From Candidatus Pelagibacter sp. (lineage in GTDB: Bacteria > Pseudomonadota > Alphaproteobacteria > Pelagibacterales > Pelagibacteraceae): DNA of 43,235 bases. The DNA is taken from positions 1-43,235 of the forward strand of contig JAOIXS010000008.1 in the NCBI GenBank assembly GCA_028225715.1, written 5' to 3'. The notes beneath the pieces were generated by a model. The model made no database searches. It saw nothing but the letters and a program-made list of their open reading frames with translations, and had not been told where the DNA came from. Shown one piece after another: positions 1 through 8,407 of this stretch (the first letter of the stretch is position 1; each line of letters starts with the position of its first letter). The position numbers and the translations under genes are program-made.

Positions 1-494
1 TCTTTTTTGTTACCATTTTTATCAACACCCATATCTTGAGTTGCAACTCCTTTAACAGATCCATCTTCATTGTACAAAATTTCACTTGCAGGAAAACCTG
101 GAAATATCTCAACACCTAAAGCTTCGGCTTGTTCTGCTAACCATCTACATAAGTTTGCTAAACTGATTATGTGGTTATTATGATTTTGTTGAACTGATGG
201 AAGTAGCCATGTTGGCCAGCTTAATGATTTTGACTTTCCTAAAAATAAAAATTTTTCCTTAGAAACTTTAGTTTTAATTGGTGAATTAAGCTCTTTCCAG
301 TTTGGTAATAGTTCGTCTAAAGCTCTAGTTTCAAAAACATTACCACTTAAAATATGCGCACCAATCTCTGAGGCTTTTTCAAGTAAACACACATTTAATT
401 CTGGATCTAATTGCTTAAGTTTAATTGCCGTAGATAGTCCTGAAGGACCACCCCCAACGATTACCACATCATAATCCATTGCTTCTCTAGGCAT
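1..494 (-). CDS. Electron transfer flavoprotein-ubiquinone oxidoreductase, N-terminal part (cut by window edge)
   Basis: Reading the minus strand from 494 gives a protein starting MPREAMDYDVVIVGGGPSGL, an N-terminal FAD-binding Rossmann motif. It continues with an ETF-QO-like segment (EIGAHILSGNVFE, LPNWKELN, WLAEQAEALGVEIFPGF) and stays open to base 1, so the C-terminal part, including the expected 4Fe-4S domain, is outside the window. The family passes electrons from reduced ETF to ubiquinone at the inner membrane. The start could be the ATG at 494 or the in-frame ATG at 479, which begins right at the FAD motif. It lies 23 bases downstream of etfA on the same strand, so it is probably the last gene of the dmgdh-etfB-etfA operon. 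Confidence 0.88.
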   Translation of the reverse strand, partial: MPREAMDYDVVIVGGGPSGLSTAIKLKQLDPELNVCLLEKASEIGAHILSGNVFETRALDELLPNWKELNSPIKTKVSKEKFLFLGKSKSLSWPTWLLPSVQQNHNNHIISLANLCRWLAEQAEALGVEIFPGFPASEILYNEDGSVKGVATQDMGVDKNGNKK

Positions 495-517
495 ATCTTG
501 AATTTTTACAGTACTGA

Positions 518-1471
518 TTATTTTTGTATACTATTTAATTTATTCAATTCTTCTAAGAATTGAGGTAACGCCTCAAATAAGTCTGCTTCCAGACCATAAT
601 CTGCGACACTAAATATTGGCGCTTCACCATCTTTATTTATAGCAACAATAATTTTACTTTCTTTCATTCCAGCTAAATGCTGAATTGCACCTGAAATTCC
701 AACTGCAATATATAAATCAGGTACAACAACTTTACCAGTTTGACCAACTTGATGTTCATTACTAATATAACCCGCATCAACTGCTGCACGTGATGCTCCA
801 ATCGCAGCATTAAGCTTATCTGCAATATCAGTTATTAATTTAAAATTTTCTCCATTTTGCATTCCTCTTCCACCAGAAACTACTACTCTAGCAGTTCCAA
901 GTTCAGGTCTGTCTGACTTAACTTCTTCTCTTTTAATGAATTTTGAAAGTGTAAATTCTTCAGTAGCTTCAATTTTTTCAATTGGAGCAGAACCACCAGA
1001 AGTTTCACAAGGCTCAAAAGATGTTGGTCTAATCGTTATACATTTCTTTGCATCAGTACTTTTTACTGTAGCAAAAGCATTCCCTGCATAAATAGGTCTT
1101 ATGAATGTATCAGCTGATATCACTTTAGTAATGTCACTTACTTGTGATATATCTAGATTGGCTGCTATTCTTGGCATCAAGTTTTTACCAAATGTATTTG
1201 CAGAACTAACAATATGAGAATAATTTTCTGAAACTTTTACAACTATTGGTGCAAAATTTTCTGCTAAATAGTTTTCATAATGGGCAGCTTCAGCAAGTAA
1301 TACTTTTTTAACAGCTGACATCTCAGATAAAGATTTAGCAACATCTCCACAATTATTTCCAATTAATAAAACATGTACATCTTCATCCATTTGAGATGCT
1401 GCAGTAATTGCATTTAATGTAAAAGGTCTTACTTCTTTATTGTTATGTTCTGCTATTAATAGAACTGACAT
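518..1471 (-). CDS. etfA: Electron transfer flavoprotein alpha subunit
   Basis: This 317-aa protein is of normal length for EtfA. The N-terminal half is the weakly conserved ETF fold. The C-terminal half carries the FAD-binding signature: SGGRG at about 199-203, ASRAAVDAG at 226-234, QVGQTGK at 241-247 and VGISGAIQH at 257-265. With EtfB it forms the soluble heterodimer that accepts electrons from dehydrogenases and delivers them to ETF-QO. Its ATG overlaps the etfB stop by one base (TAATG), which implies translational coupling. Sitting between a DMGDH-type dehydrogenase and ETF-QO, it is probably dedicated to methylated-glycine oxidation, although it could also serve acyl-CoA dehydrogenases encoded elsewhere. 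Confidence 0.96.
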   Translation of the reverse strand: MSVLLIAEHNNKEVRPFTLNAITAASQMDEDVHVLLIGNNCGDVAKSLSEMSAVKKVLLAEAAHYENYLAENFAPIVVKVSENYSHIVSSANTFGKNLMPRIAANLDISQVSDITKVISADTFIRPIYAGNAFATVKSTDAKKCITIRPTSFEPCETSGGSAPIEKIEATEEFTLSKFIKREEVKSDRPELGTARVVVSGGRGMQNGENFKLITDIADKLNAAIGASRAAVDAGYISNEHQVGQTGKVVVPDLYIAVGISGAIQHLAGMKESKIIVAINKDGEAPIFSVADYGLEADLFEALPQFLEELNKLNSIQK

Positions 1472-2220
1472 TATATTACCTTTGCCTCATTTTTAAGTTT
1501 GCTAACTAACTCGGCAACACTTGCAACTTTAATTCCTGCTTTTCTTTTTGGTGGTTCTTCTACTTTAATTTGTTGAACTCTTGGTGTGGTATCAACTCCT
1601 AAGTCTGAAGCTGTTAAAATTTCCAAAGGTTTTTTTTTAGATTTCATAATATTTGGAAGTGAAGCATAACGTGGCTCATTTAATCTTAGATCACACGTCA
1701 CAATAGCTGGAAGGTTAACTTCAATTGTTTCTAGTCCCTCATCAATTTCTCTTGTTACTTCTAAAGTTTTGTCTTTTATATCAATTTTTGATGCAAATGT
1801 TGCTTGAGGCCAGTTTAATAAAGCACTTAACATTTGGCCTGTTTGATTACAGTCATCATCAATTGCTTGTTTACCCATAAAAACTAGATCTGGTTTTTCT
1901 TTTTCAACAATCTTTTGCAGTGCTTTTGCTACAGCTAAAGGTTCAACTGTTCCCTCAGTTTTAATCAAAATTCCTCTATCAGCACCAACAGCTAAAGCTT
2001 TTCTAACAGTTTCTTGTGATTTTTCCTCACCCACTGTAATAGCAATAATCTCTGTCGCTTTACCTGCTTCTTTAATTTTTACAGCTTCTTCAATCGCATT
2101 ATCATCGGGTGGATTGCTCGACATTTTTACATTATCAGTAACAACACCAGTACCATCCTCTTTAACTCTGACTTGAACGTTGTAATCAATTACTCTTTTA
2201 ACAGCGACTAATATTTTCAT
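1471..2220 (-). CDS. etfB: Electron transfer flavoprotein beta subunit
   Basis: This 249-aa protein begins [20 protein letters not shown], a typical EtfB opening. It contains [12 protein letters not shown], the AMP/adenine-nucleotide loop region [25 protein letters not shown], and the recognition-loop segment [20 protein letters not shown], which in the family contacts partner dehydrogenases. It is the second gene of the minus-strand operon; its ATG overlaps the upstream dehydrogenase stop by one base and its own stop overlaps the etfA start. Paired with EtfA it carries electrons from the FAD of the upstream dehydrogenase to ETF-QO. Confidence 0.96.
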   Translation of the reverse strand: MKILVAVKRVIDYNVQVRVKEDGTGVVTDNVKMSSNPPDDNAIEEAVKIKEAGKATEIIAITVGEEKSQETVRKALAVGADRGILIKTEGTVEPLAVAKALQKIVEKEKPDLVFMGKQAIDDDCNQTGQMLSALLNWPQATFASKIDIKDKTLEVTREIDEGLETIEVNLPAIVTCDLRLNEPRYASLPNIMKSKKKPLEILTASDLGVDTTPRVQQIKVEEPPKRKAGIKVASVAELVSKLKNEAKVI

Positions 2221-4652
2221 TATGCTCTCAATAAATTATTTTCTGGATCGTAAGGACTCTCATCTAATATAGTAGCATCGTACATTTTTCCTAAAATATC
2301 AATTTTCAATTTTTGACCAGTTGTCGCAACATCAGGGTTTACCATTCCTAGTGCAATAGATTTACCTAGTCTAAATCCAAAATCTCCTCCTGTTGCACGT
2401 CCAACAACTTTGTCGTTTTCATAAATTGGATTATTTCCTAATACATCTGCATCTTCAACATTGTGAATTTCCATGGTAACTAATTTATTTTCAAAACCTT
2501 TTTCTCTCCATTTATTAAGCGCCTCTAATCCAATAAAGTTTCCTTTATTAGGATGTATAAATCTATCTAATCCAGATTCGTAAGGTGAATACTCAATTGA
2601 TAATTCTGTTCCAACAAGTTTATAAGATTTTTCAAGTCTTAAACTATTCATCGCTCTAATTCCATAAGGCTTAAGACCTAAATCTTTTCCAGCTTCCATC
2701 AATTTATCAAATATATGATTTTGGTATTCAATTGGATGATGAAGTTCCCAGCCAAGCTCACCAACAAAGTTTACTCTCATAGCATTCACTGGTGCATTTC
2801 CCACATTTACATTTTTTGCACTCAACCATTTAAAATTTTCAGCAGAAAAATCATCACTGGAAACTCTTGTCATTAATTCTCTAGCCTTTGGACCAGATAC
2901 AACAAGTACCCCCATACTATTAGTTAGATTTTCAAATTGAACTGTTCCATCTGTTGGCATCCATTTTTGAATCCAATCATGGTCTAATCTTTGGTTCGCT
3001 CCTGCAGAAACTAAATAAAAACTATCTGGAGCTTCTCTCATTATTGTAAATTCAGAATGCACTCCTCCTTTAGTATTAAGGGCGTGACATAAACCAATTC
3101 TTCCTATTTTTTTTGGAAGTTTGTTCGCTACTAAATAATCTAAAAACTCTTCAGCACCAGGACCTTTAATTCTACATTTTGCAAATGCAGTCATATCTAA
3201 AAGACCCACATTTTCTTTTACATTTTTACATTCTTTTTTTATTGCTTCGAACCACTTGGATCTTCTAAAAGACCAATCATCTTTTTGTTCCATTCCATCT
3301 ACTGCAAAGAAATTAGGTCTCTCCCAACCAAATTTTTGTCCAAAAACAGCACCTAATGCTTTCATTCTATCGTAACAAGGTGATGTTCTTAATTCTCTAG
3401 CTGCACCTCTTTCTTCATCTGGATAATGAACTTTAAATACATGATTGTAAGCTTCTTCATTTTTTTCTTTTAAATAAGATTTTGTTGCATAATCACCAAA
3501 CCTTCTAGGTTCAACTCCAAGCATATCAATTGTTGGTTCTCCATCTACAATCCATTCCGCAAGTTGCCATCCAGCACCACCTGCTGCAGTAATACCAAAA
3601 CTATGTCCTTCATTAATCCAAAAATTTTTAAGTCCCCAAGCTGGTCCTACAATTGGGTTTCCATCAGGTGTGTAACAAATTGCTCCATTATAAACTTTTT
3701 TTACACCAACTTCGCCAAAAGCTGGAACACGATGAATTGCGCCTTCTATGTGTGGAGCAAGTCTATCAAGATCTTCTTGAAATAATTCGTACTCTGAATC
3801 TTTTGATGGGCCGTCTACATAACAGGCTGGGGCACCATCTTCATAAGGTCCTAAAATTAAACCACCAGCTTCTTCTCTCATATACCATCTACTATCGCTA
3901 TCTCTTAAAACGCCCATCTCTGGTAAGCCTTCTTTTTTTCTTTTTAAAATATCTGGATGTGCTTCTGTAACAATATATTGATGTTCAACTGGAATAACTG
4001 GAATATCTAAACCAACCATTTTTCCAGTTTGTCTTGCAAAGTTTCCAGAACAAGAAATCACGTGTTCACATTCAATAGCTCCTTTATCCGTTTCAACAAT
4101 CCATCCATCTTTAGTTTGTTTAATTCCAACTACAGCTGTATTTCTATAAATTTCTGCACCCATGTTTCTTGCACCTGTAGCCATTGCTTGTGTTAAGTCT
4201 GCAGGCTGAATGTATCCATCTTCGGGATGTTGTATTGCTCCAAGTAAATCTGAAGTATTACATAAAGGCCAAATTTCTTTTACTTGATCTGGTGTTAAAA
4301 ATTTTACATCAACACCTATAGTTTGTGCAACACCTGCATATTGATGATATTCATCCATTCTATCTTTAGTACTAGCTAAACGAATATTTGAGACAACACT
4401 AAAGCCAACATTCTGTCCCGTCTCTTCTTCTAAATTCTTATAAAGATCAACTGCATATTTATGAAGTTGTCCAACTGAGTAGCTCATATTAAATAATGGA
4501 AGTAACCCTGCTGCGTGCCAAGTTGATCCTGAAGTTAACTCTTTTCTTTCGACAAGAACAACATCAGACAAACCTTTTTTTGCAAGGTGATAAAGAGCAC
4601 TAACTCCTACTACACCACCACCTACTACAACAACTTTAGCTTTAGATTTCAT
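2220..4652 (-). CDS. FAD/THF-dependent dimethylglycine (or sarcosine) dehydrogenase
   Basis: This 810-aa fusion has an N-terminal DAO-type FAD domain (GGGVVG at 11-16) and a C-terminal GcvT/aminomethyltransferase domain ending in the folate-binding region ([10 protein letters not shown]). GSTWHAAG at 42-49 matches the segment in mammalian DMGDH/SARDH in which the His (here H46) is the covalent FAD attachment site. The family removes an N-methyl group from dimethylglycine or sarcosine, gives 5,10-methylene-THF when folate is present, and passes electrons to ETF. Co-transcription with etfB, etfA and ETF-QO fits that electron route. Sarcosine is probably served by SoxBDAG elsewhere in the window, so dimethylglycine is the preferred substrate; this is inferred. 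A ribosome-binding site (AGGAA) lies about 9 bases before the ATG. Confidence 0.85.
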   Translation of the reverse strand: MKSKAKVVVVGGGVVGVSALYHLAKKGLSDVVLVERKELTSGSTWHAAGLLPLFNMSYSVGQLHKYAVDLYKNLEEETGQNVGFSVVSNIRLASTKDRMDEYHQYAGVAQTIGVDVKFLTPDQVKEIWPLCNTSDLLGAIQHPEDGYIQPADLTQAMATGARNMGAEIYRNTAVVGIKQTKDGWIVETDKGAIECEHVISCSGNFARQTGKMVGLDIPVIPVEHQYIVTEAHPDILKRKKEGLPEMGVLRDSDSRWYMREEAGGLILGPYEDGAPACYVDGPSKDSEYELFQEDLDRLAPHIEGAIHRVPAFGEVGVKKVYNGAICYTPDGNPIVGPAWGLKNFWINEGHSFGITAAGGAGWQLAEWIVDGEPTIDMLGVEPRRFGDYATKSYLKEKNEEAYNHVFKVHYPDEERGAARELRTSPCYDRMKALGAVFGQKFGWERPNFFAVDGMEQKDDWSFRRSKWFEAIKKECKNVKENVGLLDMTAFAKCRIKGPGAEEFLDYLVANKLPKKIGRIGLCHALNTKGGVHSEFTIMREAPDSFYLVSAGANQRLDHDWIQKWMPTDGTVQFENLTNSMGVLVVSGPKARELMTRVSSDDFSAENFKWLSAKNVNVGNAPVNAMRVNFVGELGWELHHPIEYQNHIFDKLMEAGKDLGLKPYGIRAMNSLRLEKSYKLVGTELSIEYSPYESGLDRFIHPNKGNFIGLEALNKWREKGFENKLVTMEIHNVEDADVLGNNPIYENDKVVGRATGGDFGFRLGKSIALGMVNPDVATTGQKLKIDILGKMYDATILDESPYDPENNLLRA

Positions 4653-4711
4653 TAGTTCGATTCCTACTATTTTTTTATTATTAACGAAACAAAATTCGTT
4701 TAGTTGTTAGC

Positions 4712-5215
4712 TTAAATTGAAGATCCAAGAGGCATTGGTGAGGACACCATTGTGGTAAGCCAGCAATCCTTAAGTGGACCGTCTTTTATATATTTTTCAA
4801 CTGCCCACTTAAATTTATAATAGACCTTATCCTTATCTAGAACTGTTACTTCAAAAAGAGCAGTTAAATCATCAGATTTTATCTCCTCAACCTTATGATC
4901 CAAGTGATTAAGGAGCATCACATAGGATTTTCCTTTTATCATCGTTTTAAATCGATCTAAAGGACCTGTATTTTTTTGATTATTTGGGTGTGCAAATTCC
5001 CAAGTCTGTTCAATTCCATTATCTTTTTTTGGATTATCGTTCTGTTTTAAGCTTCTTAATTGGATTTTGACAACTAGATAAGGTTCAATCCCATTATTAG
5101 GTTTAACTAACTCAGCAAATGACGGAGATGTAAAAAATAAAGTAATTAAAATTAATTTATATATTTTGTACAGTTGTTCTGACGTCTTCCAAAAATTTTT
5201 CTCTTTTTTTATCAC
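4712..5215 (-). CDS. Hypothetical secreted protein with GTG start inside the upstream gene
   Basis: The only usable start is a GTG at 5215, 59 bases inside the preceding quinone-reductase gene. It gives a 167-aa product with a long basic n-region, the hydrophobic stretch LILITLFF and a likely signal-peptidase site after SPSFA (about residue 34). The mature part has no domain I recognise; it contains the segments TWEFAHPNNQ and KFKWAVEKYIKDGPLKDCW. No ATG, GTG or TTG exists between 5215 and the hydrophobic segment, so translation starts either at this GTG or at a rare codon such as ATT. It is co-directional with the flavoprotein upstream and lies 59 bases before the DMGDH start. Function unknown. 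Confidence 0.6.
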   Translation of the reverse strand: MIKKEKNFWKTSEQLYKIYKLILITLFFTSPSFAELVKPNNGIEPYLVVKIQLRSLKQNDNPKKDNGIEQTWEFAHPNNQKNTGPLDRFKTMIKGKSYVMLLNHLDHKVEEIKSDDLTALFEVTVLDKDKVYYKFKWAVEKYIKDGPLKDCWLTTMVSSPMPLGSSI

Positions 5216-5726
5216 TTACAAACGGTACAGCAAAATATCTTCTGTATACAATATTATAAATGCCACACATATGAAACACCCCTCTTTTCAATCTTCTTAT
5301 AGGCAGGTTTAAGAAAAAAGTTGTAATAGCCAGTCTTGGTGATCCATAGGTACAAAAAATTATAGCTTTTTTATCTTTTAAGTTTCCCATTGGATAACCA
5401 TAATTTCCAACTAACTTTTTAAATGTAAATGCCCAAGGTGGGGATAAAACTTTATCTATCCAACCTTCTACAATTGCTGGCATTCTAAAGTTCCAAATAG
5501 GTGCAATTAAAACAATCGTATCACATTTTTCAATTCGTCTACGATGATCTAAAACATCTTCACCCGCTTGTTCACCAGCAAAAACAGGGTTAAATTTTTC
5601 CTTATATAGATCTACACAATCAACTGAATGACCATTTGCTTCAGCTGTTTTTATAAATGTATCTCTAATAGCAGCATTAAAGGATTTTTCATTATAATGA
5701 CCATATAAAAGAAATATTTTTTTCAT
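5157..5726 (-). CDS. Flavodoxin-fold NAD(P)H:quinone oxidoreductase (NQO/KefF/MdaB-like)
   Basis: This 189-aa protein starts MKKIFLLYGHYNEKSFNAAI, the FMN/FAD phosphate-binding loop of the flavodoxin-like Flavodoxin_2 family. It carries the characteristic PIWNFRMPAIVEGWIDKVL...PWAF segment (about 77-102), which forms part of the active site in NQO1/KefF proteins, and CTYGSPRL further on. These enzymes are soluble two-electron quinone reductases using NAD(P)H. The physiological substrate cannot be read from sequence. The gene diverges from a small ORF at 5761, and its 3' end contains the start of the next minus-strand gene. Confidence 0.85.
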   Translation of the reverse strand: MKKIFLLYGHYNEKSFNAAIRDTFIKTAEANGHSVDCVDLYKEKFNPVFAGEQAGEDVLDHRRRIEKCDTIVLIAPIWNFRMPAIVEGWIDKVLSPPWAFTFKKLVGNYGYPMGNLKDKKAIIFCTYGSPRLAITTFFLNLPIRRLKRGVFHMCGIYNIVYRRYFAVPFVSDKKREKFLEDVRTTVQNI

Positions 5727-5760
5727 TTGTGTATTTTTAAACTAGTTCTATAAGAAAGCC

Positions 5761-5958
5761 ATGAAAAATTTTTATGTAATTGAAGGTGAGCATACCAACC
5801 CTAACGAGATTGAAACAATACTAAAGGATACTGAAAAAAAACATGGCCCTTTTGAAGAGCAAGAAGCTAATCATATTGCCCAAGGGTTAATTCAAAAAAA
5901 TATAGATGATTTTTATCATCGTGCTTGGGTAGTCGGTTCTGACAATTTAACTAAATAA
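5761..5958 (+). CDS. Small hypothetical protein
   Basis: This 65-codon ORF encodes an acidic, soluble protein (MKNFYVIEGEHTNPNEIETI...) with no transmembrane segment and no motif I recognise. It begins 34 bases from the divergent quinone reductase and ends inside the convergent YeeE/YedE gene, overlapping it by 43 bases. The balanced, non-repetitive amino-acid composition and the short distance to the divergent start favour a real gene. The antisense overlap and lack of recognisable homology keep confidence moderate. Confidence 0.5.
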   Translation: MKNFYVIEGEHTNPNEIETILKDTEKKHGPFEEQEANHIAQGLIQKNIDDFYHRAWVVGSDNLTK

Positions 5959-6338
5959 AAACCAATAAACATTGTAACTACAAAGATAGCTGAATTAATA
6001 TTTAATAAAGCTAAAGATGCTATTGCAGGTCCAGGACATAAACCTGCTAAACCCCATCCTGCTCCAAAAAGTGAAGAGCCAACAATTAACTTTTTATTTA
6101 TCTCTTTATTTTGTGAATAAGAGAATTTTTCAGAAAAAATTGGTTTATTATTATTCTTAAATAGGTGAAAAAATGGAGAAGATATAATTAGGGCTCCAAT
6201 CATCACAAACGCTAAAGATGGGTCCCAATCTCCAAAAATATTTAAGAAACCTAAAACTTTAGCAGGATCAATCATTTGAGAAACAGTAAGACCAATTCCA
6301 AAAATTACCCCACAAACTAAAGATATAATTTTACTCAT
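5916..6338 (-). CDS. YeeE/YedE-family membrane protein, half-size subunit (DUF6691/PmpB-like)
   Basis: This 140-aa protein has about four hydrophobic helices. The conserved motif GAGWGLAGLCPGPA near 97-110 contains the family cysteine. In full-length YeeE/YedE (TsuA-type) proteins, linked to thiosulfate or other sulfur-compound uptake, two such halves are fused; here they are adjacent genes. Its ATG overlaps the stop of the other half by four bases (ATGA), so the halves are probably made together and pair in the inner membrane. The transported sulfur species is not deducible. The C-terminal 43 bases overlap a convergent small ORF. Confidence 0.85.
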   Translation of the reverse strand: MSKIISLVCGVIFGIGLTVSQMIDPAKVLGFLNIFGDWDPSLAFVMIGALIISSPFFHLFKNNNKPIFSEKFSYSQNKEINKKLIVGSSLFGAGWGLAGLCPGPAIASLALLNINSAIFVVTMFIGFYLVKLSEPTTQAR

Positions 6339-6754
6339 ACTAAGCTTATTACCAAAACAGTTAAAATTCCAACAATCATGAAGGTTATTGTTGCAATAAT
6401 TGATCTTAAAGAAAATCTGCCAATACCACTGATGCCGTGTCCACTAGTACAGCCTCCCCCTATTCTTGTACCAGCTCCAACCAATAAACCTGCAACTGCT
6501 AATAAATAAACTGAGTTTGAAATTGTGATATTGATTTCCTGTTGAGTAAATATTTTATAAACAATAGGTCCAATAATTAATCCAACTAAAAATAAAAAAT
6601 TATCAAATCTATTATCTTTTGAAGTTAAAAAATTACTAGCAATTCCACTTATTCCGATTAATCGACCGTTAAATACAAAAAAAATAATTACTGCTAAACC
6701 AATTAAGGATCCACCTAAAAATGCTGAGATTGGGGTAAAGTTAACTATATTCAT
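6335..6754 (-). CDS. YeeE/YedE-family membrane protein, half-size subunit (PmpA-like)
   Basis: This 139-aa protein has about four membrane helices and the signature GAGTRIGGGCTSGHGISGIG near 97-116. The Cys and Gly-rich turn are the conserved pore motif of the YeeE/YedE sulfur-transport family. It is the first of two half-genes; the second starts within its TGA. The pair would form one pseudo-symmetric inner-membrane channel for a sulfur compound such as thiosulfate, as inferred from the family. A CoA-binding-domain gene ends one base upstream on the same strand, so the genes probably share a transcript. Confidence 0.85.
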   Translation of the reverse strand: MNIVNFTPISAFLGGSLIGLAVIIFFVFNGRLIGISGIASNFLTSKDNRFDNFLFLVGLIIGPIVYKIFTQQEINITISNSVYLLAVAGLLVGAGTRIGGGCTSGHGISGIGRFSLRSIIATITFMIVGILTVLVISLV

Positions 6755-7192
6755 TTAACTTTGTAACACTGGAAAAGCTGGGTTTATATTTAAAAAAAGC
6801 TTTTGATATTCCATTTTCGTGCATCTATTTTCAATGTATTCAATATCATTACTCTCCACTAATTCTTTAGCATCATCACTTCTAATTCCAAGTTGTAACC
6901 AAAGGACTTTAGCTCCAATTTTAACACTCTCTTTTGCATACTTATTAGCTTCTGCAGATGGTCTAAATACATCTACGATATCAATAGGTATTTTAATATC
7001 TTCAAGTTTTTCAAAAACCTCTTCTCCTAAAATCTTTTGACCTTTGGCACTTGGGTTAACTGGAATAACTTTAAAACCATATTTCTGCATGTACTTCATG
7101 ACTATCGTTGATGGCTTTTTATCATCCTTACTAACACCCACCATCGCTATTGTTTTATACTTTGAGAGAATTTCTTTTATTTTATCGTTCAC
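6755..7192 (-). CDS. CoA-binding domain protein (YccU-like)
   Basis: This 145-aa single-domain protein has a Rossmann-like CoA_binding fold: TIAMVGVSKDDKKPS at about 15-29, GFKVIPVNPS at 39-48, DIVDVFRPS at 71-79, and WLQLGI near 99. The last corresponds to the CoA-site loop also seen in succinyl-CoA synthetase alpha. Members are small soluble proteins of unclear cellular role. The start is GTG, overlapping the TAG of the upstream crotonase gene by one base, and the gene is followed immediately by the split YeeE/YedE pair. Its function is not established; linkage with acyl-CoA and sulfur-transport genes is the only hint. Confidence 0.85.
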   Translation of the reverse strand: MNDKIKEILSKYKTIAMVGVSKDDKKPSTIVMKYMQKYGFKVIPVNPSAKGQKILGEEVFEKLEDIKIPIDIVDVFRPSAEANKYAKESVKIGAKVLWLQLGIRSDDAKELVESNDIEYIENRCTKMEYQKLFLNINPAFPVLQS

Positions 7193-7977
7193 TACTTATG
7201 TTTCCACTTAGGTTTTCGTTTTTGCAAAAATGCAGATATGCCTTCTTTGGCATCCATTGCCATCATGTTTTTAGTCATCATTTTACTTGTGTATGCATAA
7301 GCTTTTCTTAATGGCATTTCTAGTTGATTATAAAAAGTTTGTTTTCCAATTTTAATTGTAAGACTTGATTTTGAAGCAATAGTTTTGGCAACTTTTAATA
7401 CTTCATTATTTAATTTTGATTTAGAAAAATGATTATTAATTAGTCCAATTTCTTTTGCATAATTTGCTTTAATAGGCTCTCCCGTTAACAGCATTTGCAT
7501 CATTCTTTTTCTATTAATTTTTCTACTAACAGCAACCATTGGTGTGCTACAAAATAAGCCTATATTGACACCAGGTGTCGCAAAAATTGCATCATTAGAA
7601 CTGTAAGCAAGATCACAACTTGCAACTAGCTGGCAACCTGCTGCAAATGCTGCTCCATGAACTTTTGCAATAACTGGTTTTTTTCCTTCAACTATTTGAA
7701 GCATTAATTTTGAGCAAAGATTGAAAAGTTTTTGATATTTTTCTCTTTTCTTTAATCCACTTACTTCTTTTAAATTATGACCCGCACTAAAACCTTTTCC
7801 AGACCCTTCAATAATTATTACCTTAATATTTTTGTCGTCATCTAATTTTTTAAAGGCTTTAATTAAATCATCTAAATTTTTAAATGAAAGTGCGTTATAT
7901 GTTTTTGGCTCATTAATGATGATTGATGCAATATCTTTATTTAAAAGTTTAACTTTAATATTACTTAAGTTTGCCAT
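7192..7977 (-). CDS. Enoyl-CoA hydratase/isomerase family protein, ECHDC3-type
   Basis: This 261-aa protein has a crotonase fold. The CoA-oxyanion-hole segment GSGKGFSAGHNLKEV lies at about 58-72 and the second oxyanion segment HGAAFAAGCQLVASCDLA at 107-124. The positions that hold the two catalytic glutamates of classical hydratases read Gln (in GCQL) and Gly (in TPGVNIGL). This pattern, with GLFCSTPMVAV following, resembles ECHDC3-type proteins rather than true hydratases, so the reaction is unknown. It overlaps the upstream nucleotidyltransferase gene by 17 bases and the downstream CoA-binding gene by one. Confidence 0.85.
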   Translation of the reverse strand: MANLSNIKVKLLNKDIASIIINEPKTYNALSFKNLDDLIKAFKKLDDDKNIKVIIIEGSGKGFSAGHNLKEVSGLKKREKYQKLFNLCSKLMLQIVEGKKPVIAKVHGAAFAAGCQLVASCDLAYSSNDAIFATPGVNIGLFCSTPMVAVSRKINRKRMMQMLLTGEPIKANYAKEIGLINNHFSKSKLNNEVLKVAKTIASKSSLTIKIGKQTFYNQLEMPLRKAYAYTSKMMTKNMMAMDAKEGISAFLQKRKPKWKHK

Positions 7978-8335
7978 CTTCTCTCATTTTAGCTCTAATT
8001 TTTGTTGCGGAGATTTGTTGAATTTCCTCAGATAAAACAACTTCTTCTATTTTATAGCCAACCCCTCTTCCGTAACAAATATTAGTAATATTAGGAACCA
8101 TCATTACTTTAAATCTGCCTTCAAATTCTGGGTTTAATTTTTCTTCAATATTTTTCTTAACTGTTTCAAAATCAAATGGATTGTCATCAACACCTTGAAC
8201 ATCTCTAATTTGAATGCAAACTTGACCCGTTTTTTTAACAATTTCATGAAATAAAGCATAGTGACCATCATGAAATGGTTGCCATCTTCCAAGCATTTGT
8301 GCTGTTGGTTTTTTATTATCCCATTCGTAAGCCAT
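7961..8335 (-). CDS. Small cytidylyltransferase-like nucleotidyltransferase
   Basis: The ATG at 8335 is preferred over an upstream ATG at 8377 because AAAGGAG lies about 8 bases before it and the protein then begins MAYEWDNKKPTAQMLGRWQP. The 124-aa product has the HxGH nucleotide-binding motif (HDGH at 22-25, following GRWQPF) and ISATKIR at 108-114, which matches the ISSTxxR motif of adenylyl/cytidylyltransferases. It would transfer a nucleotide from an NTP to a phosphorylated small molecule; related families include NMN adenylyltransferase and glycerol-3-phosphate cytidylyltransferase. The acceptor is not identifiable. It heads the operon running into the crotonase and CoA-binding genes. 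Confidence 0.8.
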   Translation of the reverse strand: MAYEWDNKKPTAQMLGRWQPFHDGHYALFHEIVKKTGQVCIQIRDVQGVDDNPFDFETVKKNIEEKLNPEFEGRFKVMMVPNITNICYGRGVGYKIEEVVLSEEIQQISATKIRAKMREDGKLK

Positions 8336-8407
8336 ACTTAAATCTCCTTTAATTTTGTTAATATTAACTTTTAACACCTTGTCTTATGATCTGACAATCT
8401 TAATATT

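Noticed and set aside
3564..3970. Two overlapping plus-strand ORFs of 73 and 105 codons inside the DMGDH gene
   Set aside because: They are antisense to a well-supported 810-aa gene and encode low-complexity Leu/His/Ser-rich sequence with no motif.
4653..4711. tRNA T-arm-like string (AGTTCGATTCCT) and an AACGAA/TTCGTT stem
   Set aside because: No cloverleaf can be built around the string; it is the complement of the DMGDH ribosome-binding region, and the stem is short with no T-run on the relevant strand.
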